From Megascapheus bottae (taxonomy: Eukaryota > Chordata > Mammalia > Rodentia > Geomyidae): 64,000 nucleotides of DNA. The stretch spans positions 1 through 64,000 of the forward strand of contig JANJXV010001839.1 in assembly GCA_024803745.1 (NCBI GenBank), in the 5' to 3' direction. Below are positions 27,933 through 43,262 of the stretch, piece after piece. The notes under the pieces were generated by a model that did no database searches, had not been told where the DNA came from, and saw nothing but the letters and a program-made list of their open reading frames with translations. A program made the translations under genes and the position numbers. How positions within the stretch are numbered: position 1 is the stretch's first letter; every line of letters begins with the position of its first letter.

Positions 27933-27956
27933 CACACAATCCATTCTATGACTTCA
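27933..27956. repeat. 24-bp variant monomer (CACACAATCC)
   Basis: This is the second occurrence of the 24-bp monomer, in block IV, preceded by GTGATTTAACACA. Flanking variants (CTTCACAAACC and a CATTCTTTCATTTC monomer) match the 14,640 copy, so this segment of block IV descends from the same ancestor as block II. Confidence 0.85.
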
Positions 27957-28528
27957 CAAACCTCCATTCTTTCATTTCACACACCTCCATCTTATGACTT
28001 CACACACCTCCATTGTGACTTCACACAACTCCATTCTGTGACTTCACACACCTCCTTTCTGTGACTTCAAACACCTCCATACTATGACTTCCCCACACCT
28101 TCAATCTATGACTTCACACACCTCCATTCTATGATTTCACACGCTTCCAATCTATGACTTCACACACCTCCATTCTATGACTTCACACACTTCCATTCTA
28201 TGACTTCAGACACCTGCATTCTGACTTCACACACCTCCATTCTCTGATTTCACACACCTCCATTCTATGACTTCACAAACCAACATTTATGACGTCACAC
28301 ACCTCCATTCTGTGACTTCACACACCTCCATTGTTTGACTTCACAAACCTCCATTACATGACTTCATACACTTCCATTCTATGACTTCACACATATCCAT
28401 TCTTTGACTTCACACACCACCATTCTGGTACTTCACACACCTGCATTTGTGATTTCACACACCACAATTTTGACTTCACACACGTCCATTCTTTGACTTC
28501 ACACACTTTCATTCTATGACTTCACACA

Positions 28529-28620
28529 CTTCCATTGTTTGACTTCACACACCTCCATTCTATGAATTCACACACTTCCATTGTTTGACTTCACACACCT
28601 CCATTCTATGAATTCACACA
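28529..28620. repeat. 46-bp dimer tandem duplication
   Basis: A two-monomer unit, CTTCCATTGTTTGACTTC followed by a CTATGAATTCAC monomer, occurs twice in direct succession (28,529-28,574 and 28,575-28,620) with no difference between the copies. It is the smallest higher-order repeat I can delimit cleanly and shows duplication acting on as few as two monomers. Confidence 0.85.
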
Positions 28621-31600
28621 CCTGCCTTCTGTGACTTCACACACCTCCATTCTGTGACTTCACACCTCCATTCTATGACTTCAAACCTCCATTCTATGAC
28701 TTCACAAACCAACATTTATGACGTCACACACCTCCATTCTGTGACTTCACACACCTCCATTCTGACATCACACACCTACATTCTTTGACTTCACAAACTT
28801 CCATTCTATGACTTCACACACCTCCATTCTGTGACTTCACTCACCTCCATTGTGAGTTCACACAACTCCATTTTGTGACTTCACACACCTCCATTCTGTG
28901 ACTTCACACACCTTGATTCTCTGACTTCACACACCTCCATTCTACGATTTCACACACCTCCATTCTGTGACTTAACACATCTCCATTCTATGACTTCACA
29001 CACCTCCATTCTGTGAATTCACACACCTCCATTCTGAGTTCAAACACCTCCATTCTGTGACTTCACACACCTCCATTATATGACTTCACACACCTCCATT
29101 TTGTGACTTCACACACCTCCATTCTATGACTCCACACACCTCCATTCTATGACTTCACACACCTGCATTGTGACTTCACACACCTACATTCTCTGACTTC
29201 AAACACCTCCATTCTGAATTCACACACCTCCATTCTGACTTCACACACCTCAATTCTGTGACTTCAGACACCTCCATTCTATGACTTCACATACCTATTT
29301 CTGAGTTGACACACCTCCATTTTGTGACTTCACATACCTATAATCTGACTTCACACACCTCCATTCTATGACTTCACACACCTCCATTCTGTGACTTCAA
29401 AAACCACCATTCTATGACTTCACACATCTCCATTGTGACTTCACACACCTCCATTCTATGAGTTCACACACCTCCATTCTGACTTTACACACCTCCATTC
29501 TATGACTTCGCACACCTCTATTCTGACTTCACACATCTCCATTCTGTGACTTCATATTCCTCCATTCTTTGACGTCACACCCCTACATTCTGTGACTTCA
29601 CACACCTCCCTTCTGTGACTTCACACACCTCCATTCTATGACTTCACACACCTCCATTATAAGACTTCACACACCTCCATTCTATGACTTCACACACTTC
29701 CATTGTTTGACATCATACACCTCCATTCTTTGACTTCACACACCTCCGTTCCATGAATTCACACACCTCCATTCTATGAGTTCATACACCTCCATTCTAT
29801 GACTTCACACACCTTCATTCTTACTTCAGCAACATCCATTCTATGACTTCAGACACCTCCATTCTATGACTTCACACACCTTCAATCTTACTTCAGCAAC
29901 ATCCATTCTATGACTTCATACACCTCCATTCTATGACTTCACAAACCTCCATTCTGTGACTTCACACACCTCCATTCTGTGTTCACACACCTCCATTCTG
30001 TGACTTCACACACCTCCATTCTGACTTCACACACCTCCATTCTATGACTTCACACACTTCCATTCTATGACTTCACACACCTCCATTCTGTGATTTCACA
30101 CACCTCCTCTCTGAGTTCACACACCTCCATTCTGTGTCTTCACACACCTCCATTCTGTGACTTCAGACACCTCCTTCTATGACTTCACACACCTTCATTC
30201 TGTGACTTCACACACCTCCATTCTATGACTTCACACACCTCGTTTCTGAGTTGACACACCTCCCTTCTGTGATTTCAGACACCTCCAATCTGAGTTCACA
30301 CACCTCCATTCTATGACTTCACACACCTCCATTTTGACTTCACACACCTCCATTCTACGAGTTCACACACTTCCATTCTGCCTTCACCCACCTCCATTCT
30401 ATGACTTCACTCAGCTCCATTTTGACTTCACACACTTCCATTTGTGAATTCACACAACACAATTTTGACTTCAAACACCTCCATTCTGTGACTTCACACA
30501 CCTCCATTCTGTGATTTCACACACCTCCATTTTGACTTCACACACCTCCAGTCTGTGACTTCACACACCTCCATTCTGTGACTTCACACACCTCCATTCT
30601 TGGACTTCACACACCTCCATTCCATGACTTCACACACCTCCATTCTGTGACTTCACACACCTCCATTCTATGACTTCACACTCCGCCATTCTGACTTCAC
30701 ACTCCTCCATTCTGTGACTTCACAAAACTCCATTCTATGATTTCACACAACTCCATACTATGACTTCACACACCTCCATCTATGACTTCACACACCTCCA
30801 TCTGAGGTCACACACCTCCATTCTGTGACTTCACACACCTCCATTCTGACTTCACACACCAATGTATGACTTCACACACCACCATTCTGTGACTTCACAC
30901 ACTTCCATTGTGACATAACACACCTCCATTCTATGAGTTCACATACCTCCATTCTATGACTTTACACACCTCCATTCTGACTTAACACACCTCTATTCTT
31001 TGACTTCACAGACCTCGAATCTGTGACTTCACTCGCCTCCACTCTATGACTTCACACTGCTCCATTCTATGACTTCCCACACCTCCTCTCTATGATTTCA
31101 CCCACCTCTATTCTATGACTTCACACCTCCATTCTGACTTCAGATACCTCCATTCTGTGACTTCACACACCTCCATTCTATGACTTCACACACCTCCATT
31201 CTATGACTTCACACACCTTCATTCTTACTTCAGAAACATCCATTCTATGACCTCACACAACTCGATTGTGTGACTTCACAAACCTCCATTCTGTGAATTC
31301 ACACACCTCCATTCTGAGTTCACACAACTCCATTCGTTGACTTCACACACTTCCATTCCTACTTCACAAACCTCCATTCTATGACTTCACACACTTCCAT
31401 TCTATGACTTCACACACCTCCATTCTGTGACTTCTCACACCTCCATTCTGAGTTCACACACCTCCATTCTGTGACTTCACACACCTTCACACCGTGACTT
31501 CACACACCTCCATTCTGTGACTTCACACACCTCCATTCTATGACTTCACACACCTCCATTCTATGACTTCAAACACCTCCATTCTCTGATTTCACACACC

Positions 31601-32100
31601 TCCATTCTTACTTCACACACCTCCATTCTATGACTTCACATACTTCCATTCTAGGACTTCACACACCTCAATTCTGTGACTTCACACACCTTCCTTCTGA
31701 GTTCACACACCTCCATTCTGTGACTTCACACTCCTCCATTCCCTCAATTCACACACCTCCATTCTGTGACTTCACACACCTCCATTATGTGACTTCACAC
31801 ATCTCCATTCTGACTTCACACACCTCCATTCTATGACTTCACACTCCTCCATTCTGTGACTTCAAACACCCCCATTCTATGACTTCACACACCTCCATTG
31901 TGACTTCACACACCTCCGTTCTATGAGTTCATACACCTCCATTCTGACTTCACAAACCACCATTCTATGATTTCACAGACTTTGAATATGTGACTTCACT
32001 CACCTCCACTCTATGACTTCACCCACCCCCATTCTATGAATTCACACCTCCATTCTGTCTTCACACACCTCCATTCTGTGACTTCACACACCTCCATTCT

Positions 32101-35100
32101 ATGAGTTCACACACCTCCATTTTGACTTCACACACCTCCATTCTATGACTTCACACACCTTCATTCTTACTTCAGAAACATCCATTCTATGACTTCACAC
32201 ACCGCCATTCTATGACTTCACACACCTCCATTGTGACTTCACACACGTCCATTCTATGAGTTCACACACCTCCAATCTGAGTTCACACACCTCCAGTCTA
32301 TGACTTCAAACACCTCCATTCTTTGACATCAAAAACCACCATTCTATGACTTCACACACCTCCATTTTGACTTCACCCACCTCCATTCTATGACTTCACT
32401 CAGCTGCCTTCTGACTTCACACACCTCCATTTGTGAATACACACACCACCATTTTGACTTCACACACCTCCATTCTGTGACTTCACACACCTCCATTCTG
32501 TGACTTCACACACCTCCATTCGGTGACTTCACACACCTCCATTCTGTGACTTCACACACCTCCATTCCATGACTTCACACACCTCCATTCTTTGAGTTCA
32601 CAAACCTCCATTTTGACTTCACACACTTCCATTCTATGACTTCACACACCTTCATTCCTACGTCAGAAACATCCATTCTATGACTGCACACACCTCCATT
32701 CTATCACTTCACACACCTCCATTCTGAATTCACACAGCTCCACTCTATGACGTCACACACCTCCATTCTGTGACTTCACACACTTCCATTCTATGACTTC
32801 ACACACCTTCATTCTTACTTCACAAATATCCATTCTATGACTTCACACACCTCCATTCTATGACTTCACACACCTCCATTCTGTGACTTCACACACCTTC
32901 TTTCTATGTCTTCACACACCTCCATTATGACTTCACACATCTCCATTCTTTGACTTCACACACCTCCATTCTAACTTTACACACCTCCATTCTGTGACTT
33001 CACACTTCGCCATTCTGACTTCACACTCCTCCATTCTGTGAATTCACAAAACTCCATTCTATGATTTCACACAACTCCATACTTTGACTTCACACACCTC
33101 CATCTATGGCTTCACACACCTCCAATCTGAGTTCACACACCTCCATTCTGTGACTTCACACACCTCTATTCTGACCTCACACAACAATGTATGACTTCAC
33201 ACACCTCCATTCTGTGACTTCACACACTTCCATTGTGACATCACAAACCACCATTCTATGAGTTCACATACCTCCATTCTATGACTTCACACACCTCCAT
33301 TCTGACTTCACACACCTCTATTCTATGACTTCACAGACCTCGAATCTGTGACTTCACTCACCTCCACTCTATGACTTCACACTGCTCCATTCTATGACTT
33401 CCCACACCTCCTTTCTATGACTTCACCCACCTCTATTAGATGACTTCACACCTCCATTCTGACTTCAGATACCTCCATTCTTTGACTTCACACACCTCCA
33501 TTCTATGACTTCACACACCTCCATTCTCTGACTTCACACACCTTCATTCTTAGTACAGAAACATCCATTCTATGACCTCACACAACTCCATTCTATGCCA
33601 TCACAAACCTCCATTCTGTGAATTCACACACCTCCATTCTGAGTTCACACAACTCCATTCGGTGACTTCACACACCTCCATTCTTACTTCACAAACCTCC
33701 ATTCTATGACTTCACACACTTCCATTCTATGACTTCACACACCTCCATTCTGTGACTTCTCACACCTCCATTCAGAGTTCACACACCTCCATTCTGTGAC
33801 TTCACACACCTCCATTCCGTGACTTCACACACCTCCATTCTGTGACTTCACACACCTCCATTCTATGACTTCACACACCTCCATTCTATGACTTCAAACA
33901 CCTCCATTCTCTGACTTCACACACCTCCATTCTTACTTCACACACCTCCATTCTATGACTTCACACACTTCCATTCTAGGACTTCACACACCTCCATTCT
34001 GTGACTTCACACACCTTCATTCTGAGTTCACACACCTCCATTCTATAACTTCACACATCTCCATTCTGTGACTTCAAATACCTCCATTCTATGACTTCAC
34101 ACACCTCCATTGTGACTTCACACACCTCCATTCTATGACTTCACAGACATTGAATATGTGACTTCACTCACTTCCACTCTATGACTTCACACTTCTCCAT
34201 TCTATGACTTCCCACACCTCCTTTCCATGACTTCACCCACCCCCATTCTATGACTTCACACCTCCATTCTGACTTCACACACCTCCATTCTGTGACTTCA
34301 CACACCTCCATTCTATGAGTTCACACACCTCCATTTTGACTTCACACACCTCCATTCCATGACTTCACACACCTTCATTCTTACTTCAGAAACATCCATT
34401 CTATGACTTCACACACCTCCATTCTATGACTTCACACACCTCCATTCTATGACTTCACACACATCCATTCTGTGACTTCACACACCTCCATTCTATGTCT
34501 TCACACACCTCCATTGTGACTTCACACACGTCCATTCTATGAGTTCACACACCTCCATTCTGACTTCACATACCTCCATTCTTTGACTTCACACTCCTCC
34601 ATTCTGACTTCACACAGCTCCATTCTGTGAATTCACAAAATTCCATTCTATGATTTCACACACCTCCAAACTGTGACTTCACACACCTCCATCTATGACT
34701 TCAAATACCTCCATTCTGAGTTCACACACCTCCATTCTGTGACTTCACACAACTCCATTCTGACTTCACACACCTCCAATATATGACTTCACACACCTCC
34801 ATTCTGTGACTTCACACACTTCCATTGTGACGTCACACACCTCCATTCTATGAGTTCACACACGTCCATTCTAGGACTTCACACTCCTCAATTCTGACAT
34901 CACACAGCTCCATTCTCTGTCTTCACAGACCTCGAATCTGTGACTTCACTCACCTGCATTCTATGACTTCACACTCCTCTATTCTATGACTTCCCACAAC
35001 TCCTTTCTATGACTTCACCCACCTCTATTCTATGACTTCACAGCTCCATTCTGACTTCACACACCTTCATTCTGTGCCTTCACACACCTCCATTCTGTGA

Positions 35101-35119
35101 CTTCACACACCTCCATTCT
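32101..35119. repeat. Block V HOR copy 1 (3,019 bp)
   Basis: This is the first of two closely similar tandem copies. Landmarks and their copy 2 positions are ATGAGTTCAC after CCATTCT (32,101 and 35,120), TTCTATGCCATCAC (33,591 and 36,610) and CATCTATGACTTCAAATACC (34,689 and 37,687). The offset is 3,019 bp until about 34,560 and 2,998 bp afterwards. The difference is one 21-bp monomer (with CATACCTCC) present here and missing near 37,577. Substitutions are few. Confidence 0.9.
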
Positions 35120-38117
35120 ATGAGTTCACACACCTCCATTTTGACTTCACACACCTCCATTCTATGACTTCACACACCTTCATTCTTACTTCAGAAACAT
35201 CCATTCTATGACTTCACACACCGCCATTCTATGACTTCACACACCTCCATTGTGACTTCACACACGTCCATTCTATGAGTTCACACACCTCCAATCTGAG
35301 TTCACACACCTCCAGTCTATGACTTCACACACCTCCATTCTTTGACATCAAAAACCACCATTCTATGACTTCACACACCTCCATTTTGACTTCACCCACC
35401 TCCATTCTATGACTTCACTCAGCTGCCTTCTGACTTCACACACCTCCATTTGTGAATACACACACCACCATTTTGACTTCACACACCTCCATTCTGTGAC
35501 TTCACACACCTCCATTCTGTGACTTCACACACCTCCATTCGGTGACTTCACACACCTCCATTCTGTGACTTCACACACCTCCATTCCATGACTTCACACA
35601 CCTCCATTCTTTGAGTTCACAAACCTCCATTTTGACTTCACACACTTCCATTCTATGACTTCACACACCTTCATTCCTACTTCAGAAACATCCATTCTAT
35701 GACTGCACACACCTCCATTCTATCACTTCACCCACCTCCATTCTGAATTCACACAGCTCCACTCTATGACGTCACACACCTCCATTCTGTGACTTCACAC
35801 ACTTCCATTCTATGACTTCACACACCTTCATTCTTACTTCACAAATATCCATTCTATGACTTCACACACCTCCATTCTATGACTTCACACACCTCCATTC
35901 TGTGACTTCACACACCTCCATTCTATGTCTTCACACACCTCCATTATGACTTCACACATCTCCATTCTTTGACTTCACACACCTCCATTCTAACTTTACA
36001 CACCTCCATTCTGTGACTTCACACTTCGCCATTCTGACTTCACACTCCTCCATTCTGTGAATTCACAAAACTCCATTCTATGATTTCACACAACTCCATA
36101 CTTTGACTTCACACACCTCCATCTATGACTTCACACACCTCCAATCTGAGTTCATACACCTCCATTCTGTGACTTCACACACCTCTATTCTGACCTCACA
36201 CAACAATGTATGACTTCACACACCTCCATTCTGTGACTTCACACACTTCCATTGTGACATCACAAACCACCATTCTATGAGTTCACATACCTCCATTCTA
36301 TGACTTCACACACCTCCATTCTGACTTCACACACCTCTATTCTATGACTTCACAGACCTCGAATCTGTGACTTCACTCACCTCCACTCTATGACTTCACA
36401 CTGCTCCATTCTATGACTTCCCACACCTCCTTTCTATGACTTCACCCACCTCTATTAGATGACTTCACACCTCCATTCTGACTTCAGATACCTCCATTCT
36501 TTGACTTCACACACCTCCATTCTATGACTTCACACACCTCCATTCTCTGACTTCACACACCTTCATTCTTAGTTCAGAAACATCCATTCTATGACCTCAC
36601 ACAACTCCATTCTATGCCATCACAAACCTCCATTCTGTGAATTCACACACCTCCATTCTGCGTTCACACAACTCCATTCGGTGACTTCACACACCTCCAT
36701 TCTTACTTCACAAACCTCCATTCTATGACTTCACACACTTCCATTCTATGACTTCACACACCTCCATTCTGTGACTTCTCACACCTCCATTCAGAGTTCA
36801 CACACCTCCATTCTGTGACTTCACACACCTCCATTCCGTGACTTCACACACCTCCATTCTGTGACTTCACACACCTCCATTCTATGACTTCACACACCTC
36901 CATTCTATGACTTCAAACACCTCCATTCTCTGACTTCACACACCTCCATTCTTACTTCACACACCTCCATTCTATGACTTCACACACTTCCGTTCTAGGA
37001 CTTCACACATCTCCATTCTGTGACTTCACACACCTTCATTCTGAGTTCACACACCTCCATTCTATAACTTCACACATCTCCATTCTGTGACTTCAAATAT
37101 CTCCATTCTATGACTTCACACACCTCCATTGTGACTTCACACACCTCCATTCTATGACTTCATAGACATTGAATATGTGACTTCACTCACTTCCACTCTA
37201 TGACTTCACACTTCTCCATTCTATGACTTCCCACACCTCCTTTCCATGACTTCACCCACCCCCATTCTATGACTTCACACCTCCATTCTGACTTCACACA
37301 CCTCCATTCTGTGACTTCACACACCTCCATTCTATGAGTTCACACACCTCCATTTTGACTTCACACACCTCCATTCCATGACTTCACACACCTTCATTCT
37401 TACTTCAGAAACATCCATTCTATGACTTCACACACCTCCATTCTATGACTTCACACACCTCCATTCTATGACTTCACACACATCCATTCTGTGACTTCAC
37501 ACACCTCCATTCTATGTCTTCACACACCTCCATTGTGACTTCACACACGTCCATTCTATGAGTTCACACACCTCCATTCTTTGACTTCACACTCCTCCAT
37601 TCTGACTTCACACAGCTCCATTCTGTGAATTCACAAAATTCCATTCTATGATTTCACACACCTCCAAACTGTGACTTCACACACCTCCATCTATGACTTC
37701 AAATACCTCCATTCTGAGTTCACACACCTCCATTCTGTGACTTCACACAACTCCATTCTGACTTCACACACCTCCAATATATGACTTCACACACCTCCAT
37801 TCTGTGACTTCACACACTTCCATTGTGACGTCACACACCCCCATTCTATGAGTTCACACACGTCCATTCTAGGACTTCACACTCCTCAATTCTGACATCA
37901 CACAGCTCCATTCTCTGTCTTCACAGACCTCGAATCTGTGACTTCACTCACCTCCATTCTATGACTTCACACTTCTCTATTCTATGACTTCCCACAACTC
38001 CTTTCTATGACTTCACCCACCTCTATTCTATGACTTCACAGCTCCATTCTGACTTCACACACCTCCATTCTGTGCCTTCACACACCTCCATTCTATGACT
38101 TCACACACCTCCATTCT
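35120..38117. repeat. Block V HOR copy 2 (2,998 bp)
   Basis: This is the second member of the block V pair, 21 bp shorter than the first by exactly one short monomer. Similarity to copy 1 ends near 38,090-38,117, where the CTTGCTTCAGAAACATCC variant typical of block VI appears. Its last ~540 bp are also the beginning of the 11-kb superrepeat of block VI, so blocks V and VI interlock. Confidence 0.9.
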
Positions 38118-39200
38118 ATGACTTCACACACCTTCATTCTTGCTTCAGAAACATCCATTCTATGACCTCACACACCTCCATTCTATGACTTCACAAACCT
38201 CCATTCTGTGACTTCCCACACCTCCATTCTGAGTTCACACATCTCCATTCTGTGACTTCACACACCTCCCTTCTGACTTCACACACCTCCCTTCTGTGAC
38301 TTCAAACACCTCCATTGTGAGTTCACCCACTTCCATTCTGTGACTTCACACACCTCCATTCTGTTACTTCACACACCTCCAATTTGTGACTTCACACACC
38401 TCCATTCTATGACTTCAAACACCTCCATTCTATGAATTCACACACCTCCATTCTGTGACTTCACACACCTCCATTGTATGACTTCACACACCTCTATTCT
38501 GTGACTTCACACACCTCCTTTCTGAGTTCACACACCTCCATTCTCTGACTTCACACACCTCCATTTTGACTTCACACACTTCCATTCTATGACTTCACAC
38601 ACCTCCATTCTATGACTTCACACGCCTCCATTCTATGACTTCAGAAACCTACATTGTTACTTCACACACCTCCATTCTATGAGTTCACACACCTGCATTG
38701 TGACTTCACACACATCCATTATCTGACTTCACACACTTCCATTCTGACTTCACACACCCCCATTCTGTCTTCACACACCTCAATTCTGTGACTTCACACA
38801 CCTCCATTCTATGATTTCACATACCTCCATTCTATGATTTCACAGACCTCCATTCTATGACTTCACACACCTCCTTTCTGAGTTCACACACATCCATTCT
38901 GTGACTTCACACACCTCCATTGTGACTTCATACACCTCCATTCTATGACTTCACACACCTCCATTCTGACTTCACACACATCCATTCTATGACTTCCCAC
39001 AGCTCCTTTCTGACTTCACACACCTCCATTCTATGACTTCGCACACCTCTATTTTGACTTCACACACCTGCATTCTGTGACTTCACACACCTCCATTCTA
39101 TGACTTCACAAACCTCCATTTTGTGACTTCACACACCTCCACTCTGTGACTTTACACACCTCCATTCTGTGACTTCACACACCTCCATTCTGTGATTTCA

Positions 39201-39224
39201 CACACAATCCATTGTATGAATTCA
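39201..39224. repeat. 24-bp variant monomer (CACACAATCC)
   Basis: This is the third occurrence, in superrepeat copy 1 of block VI. The monomer reads CACACAATCCATTGTATG and is followed by AATTCACAC. Its partner lies exactly 11,003 bp downstream at 50,204. Confidence 0.85.
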
Positions 39225-41040
39225 CACACCTCCATTGTGACGTCACACAGCTCCATTCTGTGAATTCACACACCTCCATTCTCTGACTTCACACACCTCC
39301 ATACTATGACTTCACACACTTCCATTGTTTGACATCATACACCTCCATTCTTTGACTTCACACACCTCCGTTCCATGAATTCACACATCTCCATTCTATG
39401 AGTTCATACACCTCCATTCTATGACTTCACACACCTTCATTCTTACTTCAGCAACATCCATTCTATGACTTCAGACACCTCCATTCTATCACTTCACACA
39501 CCTTCAATCTTACTTCAGCAACATCCATTCTATGACTTCATACACCTCCATTCTATGACTTCACAAACCTCCATTCTGTGACTTCACACACCTCCATTCT
39601 GGGTTCACACACCTCCATTCTGTGACTTCACACACCTCCATTCTGACTTCACACACCTCCATTCTATGACTTCACACACTTCCATTCTATGACTTCACAC
39701 ACCTCCATTCTGTGACTTCACACACCTCCTCTCTGAGTTCACACACCTCAATTCTGTGTCTTCACACACCTCCATTCTGTGACTTCAGACACCTCCTTCT
39801 ATGACTTCACACACCTTCATTCTGTGACTTCACACACCTCCATTCTATGACTTCACACCCCTAGTTTCTGAGTTGACACACCTCCCTTCTGTGATTTCAC
39901 ACACCTCCAATCTGAGTTCACACACCTCCATTCTATGACTTCACACACCTCCATTTTGACTTCACACACTTCCATTCTACGAGTTCACACACTTCCATTC
40001 TGCCTTCACCCACCTCCATTCTATGACTTCACTCAGCTCCATTCTGACTTCACACACCTCCATTTGTGAATTCACACACCACAATTTTGACTTCAAAAAC
40101 CTCCATTCTGTGACTTCACACACCTCCATTCTGTGACTTCACACACCTCCATTCTGTGACTTCACACACCTCCATTCTGTGACTTCACACACCTCCATTT
40201 TGACTTCACACACCTTCATTCTGTGACTTCACACACCTCCATTCTGTGACTTCACACACCTCCATTGTTTGACTTCACACACCTCCCTTCTTGGACTTCA
40301 CACACCTCCATTCCATGACTTCACACACCTCCATTCTTTGAGTTCACAAACCTCCATTTTGACTTCACACACTTCCATTCTATGACTTCACACACCTTCA
40401 TTCCTACTTCAGAAACATCCATTCTATGACTGCACACACCTCCATTCTATCACTTCACACACCTCCATTCTGAATTCACACAGCTCCATTCTATGACGTC
40501 ACACACCTAAATTCTGTGACTTCACACACTTCCATTCTATGACTTCACACACCTTCATTCTTCCTTCACAAACATCCATTCTATGACTTCACACACCTCC
40601 ATTCTATGACTTCACACACCTCCATTCTGTGACTTCACACACCTCCATTCTAGGTCTTCACACACCTCCATTATAACTTCACACATCTCCATTCTTTGAG
40701 TTCACACACCTCCATTCTAACTTTACACACCTCCATTCTGTGACTTCACACTTCGCCATTCTGACTACACACTCCTCCATTCTGTGAATTCACAAAACTC
40801 CATTCTATGATTTCACACAACTCCATACTATGACTTCACACACCTCCATCTATGACTTCACACACCTCCAATCTGAGTTCACACACCTCCATTCTGTGAC
40901 TTCACACACCTCCATTCTGACCTCACACAACAATGTATGATTTCACACACCTCCATTCTGTGACTTCACACACTTCCATTGTGACATCACAAACCACCAT
41001 TCTATGAGTTCACATACCTCCATTCTATGACTTCACACAC

Positions 41041-43262
41041 CTCCATTCTGACTTCACACACCTCTATTCTATGACTTCACAGACCTCGAATCTGTGACTT
41101 CACTCACCTCCACTCTATGACTTCACACTGCTCCATTCTATGACTTCCCACACCTCCTTTCTATGACTTCACCCACCTCTATTAGATGACTTCACACCTC
41201 CATTCTGACTTCAGATACCTCCATTCTTTGACTTCACACACCTCCATTCTATGACTTCACACACCTCCATTCTCTGACTTCACACACCTTCATTCTTACT
41301 TCAGAAACATCCATTCTATGACCTCACACAACTCCATTCTATGCCATCACAAACCTCCATTCTGTGAATTCACACACCTCCATTCTGCGTTCACACAACT
41401 CCATTCGGTGACTTCACACACCTCCATTCTTACTTCACAAACCTCCATTCTATGACTTCACACACTTCCATTTTATGAAGTCACACACCTCCATTCTGTG
41501 ACTTCTCACACCTTCATTCCGTGCCTTCACACACCTCCATTCTGTGACTTCACACACCTCCATTCTATGACTTCACACACCTCCATTCTATGACTTCAAA
41601 CACCTCCATTCTCTGACTTCACACACCTCCATTCTTACTTCACACACCTCCATTCTATGACTTCACAGACATTGAATATGTGACTTCACTCACCTCCACT
41701 CTATGACTTCACACTTCTCCATTCTATGACTTCCCACACCTCCTTTCCATGACTTCACCCACCCCCATTCTATGACTTCACACCTCCATTCTGACTTCAC
41801 ACACCTCCATTCTGTGACTTCACACACCTCCATTCTATGAGTTCACACACCTCCATTTTGACTTCACACACCTCCATTCCATGACTTCACACACCTTCAT
41901 TCTTACTTCAGAAACATCCATTCTATGACTTCACACACCTCCATTCTATGACTTCACACACCTCCATTCTATGACTTCACACACATCCATTCTGTGACTT
42001 CACACACCTCCATTCTATGTCTTCACACACCTCCATTGTGACTTCACACACGTCCATTCTATGAGTTCACACACCTCCATTCTGACTTCACACACCTCCA
42101 TTCTATGACTTCACACTCCTCCATTCTGACTTCACACAGCTCCATTCTGTGAATTCACAAAATTCCATTCTATGATTTCACACACCTCCAAACTGTGACT
42201 TCACACACCTCCATCTAATACTTCAAATACCTCCATTCTGAGTTCACACACCTCCATTCTGTGACTTCACACAACTCCATTCTGACTTCACACACCTCCA
42301 ATAAATGACTTCACACACCTCCATTCTGTGACTTCACACACTTCCATTGTGACGTCACACACCTCCATTCTATGAGTTCACACACGTCCATTCTAGGACT
42401 TCACACTCCTCAATTCTGACATCACACAGCTCCATTCTCTGTCTTCACAGACCTCGAATCTGTGACTTCACTCACCTCCATTCTATGACTTCACACTCCT
42501 CTATTCTATGACTTCCCACAACTCCTTTCTATGACTTCACCCACCTCTATTCTATGACTTCACAGCTCCATTCTGACTTCACACACCTCCATTCTGTGCC
42601 TTCACACACCTCCATTCTATGACTTCACACACCTCCATTCTATGACTTCACACACCTTCATTCTTGCTTCAGAAACATCCATTCTATGACCTCACACACC
42701 TCCATTCTATGACTTCACAAACCTCCATTCTGTGACTTCCCACACCTCCATTCTGAGTTCACACATCTCCATTCTGTGACTTCACACACCTCCCTTCTGA
42801 CTTCACACACCTCCCTTCTGTGACTTCAAACACCTCCATTGTGAGTTCACCCACTTCCATTCTGTGACTTCACACACCTCCATTCTGTTACTTCACACAC
42901 CTCCAATTTGTGACTTCACACACCTCCATTCTATGACTTCAAACACCTCCATTCTATGAATTCACACACCTCCATTCTGTGACTTCACACACCTCCATTG
43001 TATGACTTCACACACCTCTATTCTGTGACTTCACACACCTCCTTTCTGAGTTCACACACCTCCATTCTCTGACTTCACACACCTCCATTTTGACTTCACA
43101 CACTTCCATTCTATGACTTCACACACCTTCATTCTTACTTCAGAAACATCCATTCTATGACTTCACAAACCTTCCTTCTGTGATTTCACACACCTCCATT
43201 CTTTGACTTCACACACTTCCATTTTATGACTTCACACACCTCCGTTCTATGACTTCACACAC
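41041..43262. repeat. Nested duplication D, copy 1 (2,222 bp)
   Basis: The segment begins at CTCCATTCTGACTTCACAC before the CTCTATTCTATG/GACCTCGAATC module, and the same start recurs at 43,263. The landmark TTCTATGCCATC lies at 41,337 and 43,559, an offset of 2,222 bp. This copy lacks 44 bp (the CAGAGTTCGCAC region, present at 43,740 and 52,480). It shares with D copy 2 the variant ACCTTCATTCCGTGCC, which reads ACCTCCATTCCGTGCC near 52,515, so the two D copies are closer to each other than to superrepeat copy 2. Confidence 0.9.

Larger units (their letters stand above)
27658..32100. repeat. Block IV: divergent satellite zone with small local duplications
   Basis: These are 23/21-bp monomers without a recent kilobase-scale tandem copy. 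Within it are a 46-bp dimer duplication (28,529-28,620), a segment near 28,281 echoed 429 bp later near 28,710 (CAACATTTATGACGTC), and a 67-bp repeat of the TTACTTCAGCAACATCC variant (29,821 and 29,888). The stretch from about 29,690 to 31,000 is paralogous to 39,310-41,090 and 50,330-52,040. No gene or foreign DNA is seen. Confidence 0.8.

Noticed and set aside
31630..31836. Forward open frame of 68 codons, the longest in the window
   Set aside because: It is the same repeat translation as the others. A chance open stretch of this size is expected among thousands of variable monomers.
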